A stretch of DNA of 55,991 nt from assembly GCA_028874315.1 (NCBI GenBank), contig JAPPKM010000109.1, positions 1 to 55,991 on the forward strand, written 5' to 3'. The stretch is from Chloroflexota bacterium. Its GTDB lineage: Bacteria; Chloroflexota; UBA11872. Under the pieces are notes generated by a model, which saw nothing but the letters and a program-made list of their open reading frames with translations, had not been told where the DNA came from and did no database searches. This document shows positions 51,080 to 55,991 of the stretch, piece by piece (position 1 is the first letter of the stretch; each line of letters begins with the position of its first letter). A program made the position numbers and the translations under genes.

Positions 51080-52153
51080 TTAGGTCCGGTCGATCAGTTC
51101 CAGCCAGCGCAGGTCAATAATCCCGTCCGCGTCCGCCGACGGCGCCAGCACGCAGCCCAGCCGACCGTTTCGCAGCAGCGCCATGTCCGGATAGCCGCAG
51201 CGCACGTCGCCGGCCGCCGGCGGCGGGCCGGCGCTCGGGCTGGCCAGCCAGCCAATGCGTCGCCAGGTTGCGCCGTCGTCCTCGCTCACGCTGCACCCCA
51301 CCCCCGAGCGGTTGCCCGCCTCGTCCCGATAGGCGCACAGCAACGCCCCGGACCGCAGTCGTTGCAGCTTGATGTTTGCGCCCCAGAACTCCACCGGCCG
51401 CGGTTCGGTCCAGCTCAAACCGTCGTCACTCGAATACGCCACCACGCTGGGATGCCCGTCGAACACCCGCGCCACGGCCATGTACCGCCCGTCCGCCAGC
51501 CGCGTAATGTCCATGTCCCCAAATCCCAGCGTCGGGTGCGACGCCACGATCACCGGCGCTGAGAAGCTCTCGCCCTCGTCGTCGGTAAAGCAAACCCCCG
51601 CCTGCCAGCCCGTGTCGCGCCCGGTGGTTCCAATGACCGCCAGCATGTGCCGCCCGTCGTCCAGGCGATGAGGATTGCTCGCCCCGTAGAACTCCGACCA
51701 TTCGGGAAACAGCCGAATCTCGGGACTCTCCGGCCCCCAGGTCTCCCCGCCGTCTGTCGAGCACGTCGTGGAGAGATACCACCCCGTGCACGGCTCGTCG
51801 CCCGGCAGGTTGGGATCCATCTGGATACGCCCAAGTCCCAGCAACAGCCGCTCGTCCGAAAACCGCATCAACCCGCCCAGGTGCATGCAGTCCCACCCGG
51901 GCTTCGCATAGATGGCCTCAGGCGCGGTCCAGGTCGCCCCGTCGTCGTCGGATCGCGACGTCAACATCACACTGTTGTTTCGACGTCGCACCCCCGGCGC
52001 CCAGCTGAACACCATCACCAGCCGCCCGTTCCCAAGCTGCGCCAGGCTGGCCGAGTAGTGAGCATGAGGTGTGTCGCTCGCAAACAGCCGTCGCGCCTGC
52101 CCCACCGCAATCGGCGCGTCGCTTACCAGGTCCGATTCACCTGTCATGACCAT
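51080..52153 (-). CDS. Sialidase-fold (BNR/Asp-box) protein
   Basis: A 357-residue six-bladed propeller-type protein with several Asp-box repeats: RSDDDGATWTAPE, CSTDGGETWGPES, FTDDEGESFSAP, YSSDDGLSWTEP and VSEDDGATWRR. No signal peptide is seen, so it is likely cytoplasmic or non-classically exported. The Arg triad of true sialidases cannot be assigned by eye; RRNNS and GRDTGW segments are candidates. It may be a glycoside hydrolase or a carbohydrate-binding propeller. It is convergent with the SDR pair and divergent from the DUF899 gene. Start: ATG at 52153, with a second in-frame ATG two codons on. Confidence 0.82.
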   Translation of the reverse strand: MVMTGESDLVSDAPIAVGQARRLFASDTPHAHYSASLAQLGNGRLVMVFSWAPGVRRRNNSVMLTSRSDDDGATWTAPEAIYAKPGWDCMHLGGLMRFSDERLLLGLGRIQMDPNLPGDEPCTGWYLSTTCSTDGGETWGPESPEIRLFPEWSEFYGASNPHRLDDGRHMLAVIGTTGRDTGWQAGVCFTDDEGESFSAPVIVASHPTLGFGDMDITRLADGRYMAVARVFDGHPSVVAYSSDDGLSWTEPRPVEFWGANIKLQRLRSGALLCAYRDEAGNRSGVGCSVSEDDGATWRRIGWLASPSAGPPPAAGDVRCGYPDMALLRNGRLGCVLAPSADADGIIDLRWLELIDRT

Positions 52154-52329
52154 GGCGACTCACCTCGGCGACATCGCCAGGATCCTACGCCCGATCGCCT
52201 CCACTCCGCACCGTCGCAACCTGGGACAGATGCGACGTCCTGATGGCCAACGGCACGCCAGGGCCGCGCTCCTACACTTGATGAAGCCGAACCGACCGCC
52301 TGCACCAGGGCACGTTGAAGGGAAGTGCA

Positions 52330-52923
52330 GTGACCGTTCCGACCGATCCACAGGAAGAACTTGCCGCGGCCTGGGCCGACCTCCAGAAGGCGCAGCAGCG
52401 ACTCAAGGAAGTGCGCCGCCGTGTGCCCTCCGAGCCCGTGCAGGACTACCAGCTCCACGGGCCCGATGGAACGATCAACCTCTCCGAGCTGTTCGGCGAC
52501 AAGTCCGACCTGATCCTGATCCACAACATGGGCGCCGGCTGTCCCTACTGCACCATGTGGGCCGACGGCTTCAACGGCGTAGTCCACCATCTGGAGGACC
52601 GCTCGGCCTTCGTCGTCGTTTCGCCCGACGACGTCGAGACCCAGCAGGAGTTTCGGAGAAACCGACGCTGGCGCTTCCGCATGTACTCGGCGGAGGGCTC
52701 CACCCTGTTCAAGGACATGGGCTTCGAGTCCGACGAAGAGCACTACGGCTCAAGCGCCATGCCGGGCGTTTCCGTGTTCCATAAGAGCGACGACGGCTCG
52801 ATCGTGCGCGTCGCCTCGGATTTCCTCGGACCAGGCGACGCCTATTGCAGCGTCTGGCACCTCTTCGACCTGCTCCGCGACGGCGTCGGCGACTGGGAAG
52901 CAAAGTTCGACTACTCGACCTAG
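52330..52923 (+). CDS. DUF899 thioredoxin-like protein
   Basis: A 197-residue protein of the DUF899 (thioredoxin-fold) family. The N-terminal helix AAAWADLQKAQQRLKEVRR is followed by a Trx-like strand, then HNMGAGCPYCTMWADGFNG with a CxxC pair, FVVVSPDD and a C-terminal YCSVWHLFDLL. The family is often annotated as a thiol-disulfide or peroxiredoxin-like protein of unknown role. The GTG at 52330 follows an AAGGGA ribosome site; an in-frame TTG at 52315 sits inside that site. A candidate -10 element TACACT lies at 52273-52278. The gatC promoter follows the gene. Confidence 0.85.
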   Translation: MTVPTDPQEELAAAWADLQKAQQRLKEVRRRVPSEPVQDYQLHGPDGTINLSELFGDKSDLILIHNMGAGCPYCTMWADGFNGVVHHLEDRSAFVVVSPDDVETQQEFRRNRRWRFRMYSAEGSTLFKDMGFESDEEHYGSSAMPGVSVFHKSDDGSIVRVASDFLGPGDAYCSVWHLFDLLRDGVGDWEAKFDYST

Positions 52924-52950
52924 ACAGCCACACCTCTCGCCGCGGCGGTC

Positions 52951-52978
52951 CTGACCGTTCGGCCACCGCTCCTATAAT
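52951..52978 (+). promoter_or_regulatory. Putative promoter of gatCAB
   Basis: CTGACC (52951-52956) and TATAAT (52973-52978) are separated by 16 bases, giving the best promoter-like pair in the window. The GTG of gatC lies 33 bases after the -10 element, which is followed by the GC run CGCCGCCGG. Confidence 0.6.
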
Positions 52979-53010
52979 CGCCGCCGGTTCGCTATCTCCT
53001 GAGCAGCGCT

Positions 53011-53304
53011 GTGTCCATTGACCGTTCGCAAGTCGACCATGCCGCCGAACTCGCGCGGCTCGAGCTGTCCGACGACGAGCGCGAGCGGCTGCGCGGCGAG
53101 CTGGGGCAAATCCTGCAGGCCTTCGAGGCGCTCAACACGCTGGACACCGAGCACATTCCCCCCACCGCCCAGGTCATCCCGCTGGGCAACGTCGAGCGTG
53201 ATGACGTGGTCGCCGGCTCGCTGCCGCTGGACGCGGTGCTCGACAACGCGCCCCGTGTCGAGGACGGCCAGATTCGCGTTCCCCCCGTGCTGGACGAGTC
53301 CTGA
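53011..53304 (+). CDS. gatC: Asp-tRNA(Asn)/Glu-tRNA(Gln) amidotransferase subunit C
   Basis: A 97-residue GatC. VDHAAELARLELSDDERERLRGEL is the helical N-terminus and LNTLDTEHIPPTAQVIPL the extended belt that wraps between GatA and GatB. It stabilises the amidotransferase that converts Glu-tRNA(Gln) or Asp-tRNA(Asn) to the amidated form. GTG start; gatA starts 3 bases after its stop. Length and order (C-A-B) are standard. Confidence 0.93.
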   Translation: MSIDRSQVDHAAELARLELSDDERERLRGELGQILQAFEALNTLDTEHIPPTAQVIPLGNVERDDVVAGSLPLDAVLDNAPRVEDGQIRVPPVLDES

Positions 53305-53307
53305 CCG

Positions 53308-54777
53308 GTGGCGGATGAGCTGTATCGGCTGACGCTGCACGCGGCCGCGCGAGGTCTGCGCGACGGGACGTTCAGTTCGGTCGAACTCACGGAGTCCCTG
53401 CTCGACCGCATCGAGTCGGTCGACGGCCGGACCGGCGCCTATCTCACCGTCACCGCCGACCTGGCCCTGGAACAGGCTGCGGACGCTGACGCCCGCCGCG
53501 CCTCGGGCCAGGATGGCCCGCTCCTGGGCCTGCCCATCGCCCTCAAGGATGTGCTCAGCACGGCCGGCGTACAAACGACCTGCGCCTCCCGCATTCTCGA
53601 AGGCTTCATCCCGCCATACGACGCCACCGCCGTAACCCATTTGAAGAACGCCGGCGCGGTGACGCTCGGCAAAACCAACATGGACGAGTTCGCCATGGGC
53701 TCGTCCAACGAGCATTCCGGCTACAAGCCGGCGCGCAACCCCTGGCACCTGGACAAGGTGCCCGGCGGCTCCAGCGGCGGCTCCGCGGCCGCCGTGGCCG
53801 CCGACGAGTGCCTGGCCGCGTTGGGTTCGGACACCGGCGGCTCGGTCCGCCAGCCCGCCGCCCTGTGCGGCTGCGTTGGACTCAAGCCCACCTACGGCCG
53901 CATTTCGCGCTTTGGTCTGATCGCGTTCGCCTCCTCGCTGGACCAGATCGGCGTGCTGACCAAGGACGTCACCGACGCCGCCCTGCTGCTGGGCGCCCTG
54001 GCCGGACACGATCCGCGAGACTCCACCTCGGCTGAGGAGCCGGTGCCCGACTACGCGGGCGAACTGAACGGGGACATCGGCGGGCTAAGGATCGGCGTGG
54101 CGCCTGAATACTTCGGCGAGGGGCTCGACCCGCAGGTCGGAGACTCCGTCCGTGCGGCAATCGACGACCTGCTGGGCCTCGGGGCAACCGAGCGCGAGAT
54201 TTCGCTGCCCCACACCGAGTACGCCCTGCCCACCTACTACGTCATCGCCCCGTCCGAAGCCAGCGCCAACCTGGCCCGTTACAACGGCGTCAAATACGGC
54301 CTCTCCGACCCGCAGGCCATCGATGTGGACGAAATGATGGCCCGCATTCGCGGCCGGGGCTTCGGGTCCGAGGTCAAGCGCCGCATCATGATCGGCACCT
54401 TCGCGCTTTCCTCCGGCTACTACGACGCCTACTACGTCCGCGCCCAGAAAGTCCGCACGCTCATCAAGTCGGACTTCGAGGCCGCATTCCAGGACGTCGA
54501 CGTCATCGCGGCGCCCGTCGTGCCGTCCCCGGCCTTTGACCTGGGCGCCAAGCTGGACGACCCCGTGGCCATGTATCAGTCCGACATCATGACCCTGCCC
54601 GCCTCCCTGGCCGGCCTGCCGTGCATGAGCATCCCCTGCGGCTTCGTGGACGGCCTGCCCGTCGGCCTCCAACTCATCGCACCACCCTTTGCCGAATCCC
54701 GCCTCCTCCAGGCCGCCCACGCCTACGAACGCGCCCGCGGCGACCTGGCAGCGCCTGTCAAGGCCATCGACGCATGA
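53308..54777 (+). CDS. gatA: Asp-tRNA(Asn)/Glu-tRNA(Gln) amidotransferase subunit A
   Basis: A 489-residue amidase-signature enzyme that hydrolyses glutamine to supply ammonia to GatB. The catalytic triad is visible: Lys80 in LPIALKDVL, the cis-Ser155/156 in [13 protein letters not shown], and the nucleophile Ser179 in [12 protein letters not shown] start. The gene ends inside the ATG of gatB (ATGA). Full length and intact. Confidence 0.97.
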   Translation: MADELYRLTLHAAARGLRDGTFSSVELTESLLDRIESVDGRTGAYLTVTADLALEQAADADARRASGQDGPLLGLPIALKDVLSTAGVQTTCASRILEGFIPPYDATAVTHLKNAGAVTLGKTNMDEFAMGSSNEHSGYKPARNPWHLDKVPGGSSGGSAAAVAADECLAALGSDTGGSVRQPAALCGCVGLKPTYGRISRFGLIAFASSLDQIGVLTKDVTDAALLLGALAGHDPRDSTSAEEPVPDYAGELNGDIGGLRIGVAPEYFGEGLDPQVGDSVRAAIDDLLGLGATEREISLPHTEYALPTYYVIAPSEASANLARYNGVKYGLSDPQAIDVDEMMARIRGRGFGSEVKRRIMIGTFALSSGYYDAYYVRAQKVRTLIKSDFEAAFQDVDVIAAPVVPSPAFDLGAKLDDPVAMYQSDIMTLPASLAGLPCMSIPCGFVDGLPVGLQLIAPPFAESRLLQAAHAYERARGDLAAPVKAIDA

Positions 54778-55991
54778 CCACTGCCACCGCCTACAGAGTG
54801 GTCATCGGCCTCGAAACCCACGTCCAACTCCGCACGCAAAGCAAGATGTTTTGCGGCTGCGCCGCCGACTACGCCAACGCTCGGCCCAACACCCACGTGT
54901 GCCCCGTCTGCCTGGGCATGCCAGGCGTCCTGCCGGTCATCAACCGCGAGGCCGTGGACCACACCATCCGCACCGGTTTGGCGCTCAACTGCGAGATCCC
55001 CGAGTACGCCAAGTTCGACCGCAAAAACTACGCCTACCCCGACCTGATGAAGTGGTACCAGATCTCCCAGTACGACCTGCCGCTCTGCATAAACGGTTAC
55101 TTCGACGTTGAAGTAGACGGCGCAACGACCCGCGTTGGCATCACGCGCGTCCACCTGGAAGAGGACACCGCGCGCCTGACCCACGTCACCGCCGCCGACG
55201 GCGCCCCCGCCAGCCTGATCGACGTCAACCGTTCCGGCGCCCCGCTCATGGAAATCGTCAGCGAGCCCGACATTCGTACGCCCGCCGAAGCCATGGCCTA
55301 TGGCGAGAAGCTGCGCGACCTGCTGCGCTGGATTGGCGTTTCGACAGCCAACATGGAAGACGGCGCGCTGCGCATCGACGCCAACATCTCCGTCTGGCCC
55401 GAGGGCGAGCCGATCGGCGACGTCAAGGTCGAAGTCAAGAATATGAACTCCTTCCGAGCCCTCGGCCGCGCCCTGGCCTTCGAGATCCAACGCCAGACCG
55501 GCCTCCGCGAGCGCGGCCAACCCATCGAACAGGAAACCCGCGGCTGGGACGAGACGTCAGGCGCCACCCGCTCCCAGCGCACCAAGGAATACGCCCACGA
55601 CTACCGCTACTTCCCCGAACCCGACCTGCCCCCGCTGCACATCACGCGACAGCGCGTCGACGCCCTGCACGCCGCTCTCCCCCGCATGCCCGACCAGGTC
55701 GCCGCCGACCTGATCGATCAGTGCGCCCCCAAGGCGGACGTGGCTGAACTGGTCCAGGACCGCCCCCTCACCGACTACACCCTCGCCGTCCTCGAAGCCG
55801 GCGCCCCCGCCAACCAGGCCGTGACCTGGATAGTCCACGAACTCCGCCGCGCCCTCAACGTCCACGCCGCGCGCCAACCTCGCGACAGCGGGAAGCCATC
55901 CGCTCTTCCTCGGTCTCCTGGGAGACCTTCGCATAACGTGCGCAACCTTGAAGGCGTGGCCGCTCTTCACCCTCTCCAAGGGGAGAGGCAG
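54774..55991 (+). CDS. gatB: Asp-tRNA(Asn)/Glu-tRNA(Gln) amidotransferase subunit B, partial and aberrant at its end
   Basis: The frame is open to the window edge (406 codons); a complete GatB has about 480. The N-terminus [11 protein letters not shown], the zinc motif [14 protein letters not shown] then [33 protein letters not shown] and [12 protein letters not shown] are all normal, through [11 protein letters not shown] (about residue 365). After about residue 374 the expected helical and YqeY-like tail is missing. In its place the frame reads through two palindromes and a 9-base direct repeat (55900-55988) with no GatB similarity. Either a repeat element interrupts the gene or the sequence is chimeric at this end. 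The kinase core that activates the tRNA is upstream of the break. Confidence 0.9.
   Translation, partial: MTTATAYRVVIGLETHVQLRTQSKMFCGCAADYANARPNTHVCPVCLGMPGVLPVINREAVDHTIRTGLALNCEIPEYAKFDRKNYAYPDLMKWYQISQYDLPLCINGYFDVEVDGATTRVGITRVHLEEDTARLTHVTAADGAPASLIDVNRSGAPLMEIVSEPDIRTPAEAMAYGEKLRDLLRWIGVSTANMEDGALRIDANISVWPEGEPIGDVKVEVKNMNSFRALGRALAFEIQRQTGLRERGQPIEQETRGWDETSGATRSQRTKEYAHDYRYFPEPDLPPLHITRQRVDALHAALPRMPDQVAADLIDQCAPKADVAELVQDRPLTDYTLAVLEAGAPANQAVTWIVHELRRALNVHAARQPRDSGKPSALPRSPGRPSHNVRNLEGVAALHPLQGERQ
55900..55991. repeat. Repeat-rich segment: two palindromes and a direct repeat at window end
   Basis: CCGCTCTTC occurs at 55900-55908 and again at 55960-55968, exactly 60 bases apart. GGTCTCC-TG-GGAGACC (55912-55927) and CCTCTCC-AAGG-GGAGAGG (55971-55988) are hairpins. 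The second is of the same type as the repeat at 2356-2378. The segment lies within the gatB frame where homology stops, which is unusual for this extragenic-type repeat. It extends to the last base of the window, so its right end is unknown. Confidence 0.65.

Noticed and set aside
55926-55952. CCTTCGCATAA followed by CGTGCG, resembling a XerC arm and spacer
   Set aside because: The second arm (CAACCTTGAAG) matches a XerD arm poorly, and the segment sits in a repeat at the window edge.
1-55991. Defence, CRISPR, prophage, integrase or transposase genes
   Set aside because: No cas, nuclease, integrase or transposase motifs and no regularly spaced repeats were seen.

Overview
The window is GC-rich bacterial chromosome with no rRNA, tRNA, phage, transposase or CRISPR. 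The likely source is an uncultured Chloroflexota-type heterotroph, at moderate confidence. Supporting signs are a beta-propeller protein with an LGFP-like front module of a kind I associate with Chloroflexota, tal and pgi as separate neighbours where several phyla have one fused enzyme, OpcA beside Zwf, an actinobacterial-type dCTP deaminase, a geranylgeranyl-reductase-family flavoprotein, and many GTG/TTG starts. No single gene proves the phylum.

Layout. 1-1.2 kb: tail of a GNAT acetyltransferase and a Gfo/Idh/MocA oxidoreductase. 1.2-6.9 kb (minus): operon tal-pgi-zwf-opcA. 7.2-10.9 kb (minus): an unknown polytopic membrane protein, rpiB and a gluconokinase-like FGGY kinase. 11-14.6 kb: a flavoprotein reductase, a charged helical protein, a second Gfo/Idh/MocA protein and a TIM-barrel sugar isomerase. 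14.6-17.3 kb: glpK, and divergently dcd and a Nudix hydrolase. 17.3-20.5 kb: two oligopeptide-type binding proteins without permeases. 20.5-23 kb: a sulfurtransferase and the beta-propeller protein. 23-27.7 kb (minus): operon of a LarA-like protein, two tandem MFS transporters (the first frameshifted) and a ROK kinase. 27.7-29.7 kb: small unknowns and a metallophosphoesterase. 29.7-35.8 kb (plus): tightly overlapping operon of two GT-C membrane glycosyltransferases, an unknown membrane-anchored protein and an ABC-2 transporter. 35.9-37.2 kb: a Gfo/Idh/MocA oxidoreductase fused to a NIL domain. 37.2-44.1 kb (minus): envelope polysaccharide cluster of O-antigen ligase, flippase-like protein, three GT4-type glycosyltransferases and a divergent PlsY. 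44.3-51.1 kb (plus): folK-folC-DUF1992-GT9-TagA-type GT-rbsK-SDR-SDR. 51.1-52.9 kb: a BNR/sialidase-fold protein and a DUF899 protein. 53-56 kb: gatC-gatA-gatB, with gatB losing homology at the window edge.

Together the genes describe a sugar-using heterotroph. It has an oxidative pentose phosphate shunt (gnd, pgl and tkt lie elsewhere), many sugar or polyol kinases and dehydrogenases, and substantial cell-surface glycan synthesis. The most unusual items are the oxidoreductase-NIL fusion, the GT-C/ABC operon, a PlsY-like protein with altered motifs inside a glycan cluster, a glycosyltransferase that appears to start at CTG, and a strand-composition switch near 33 kb that looks like a replication terminus zone. 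Everything here was read by eye; no database search was possible.
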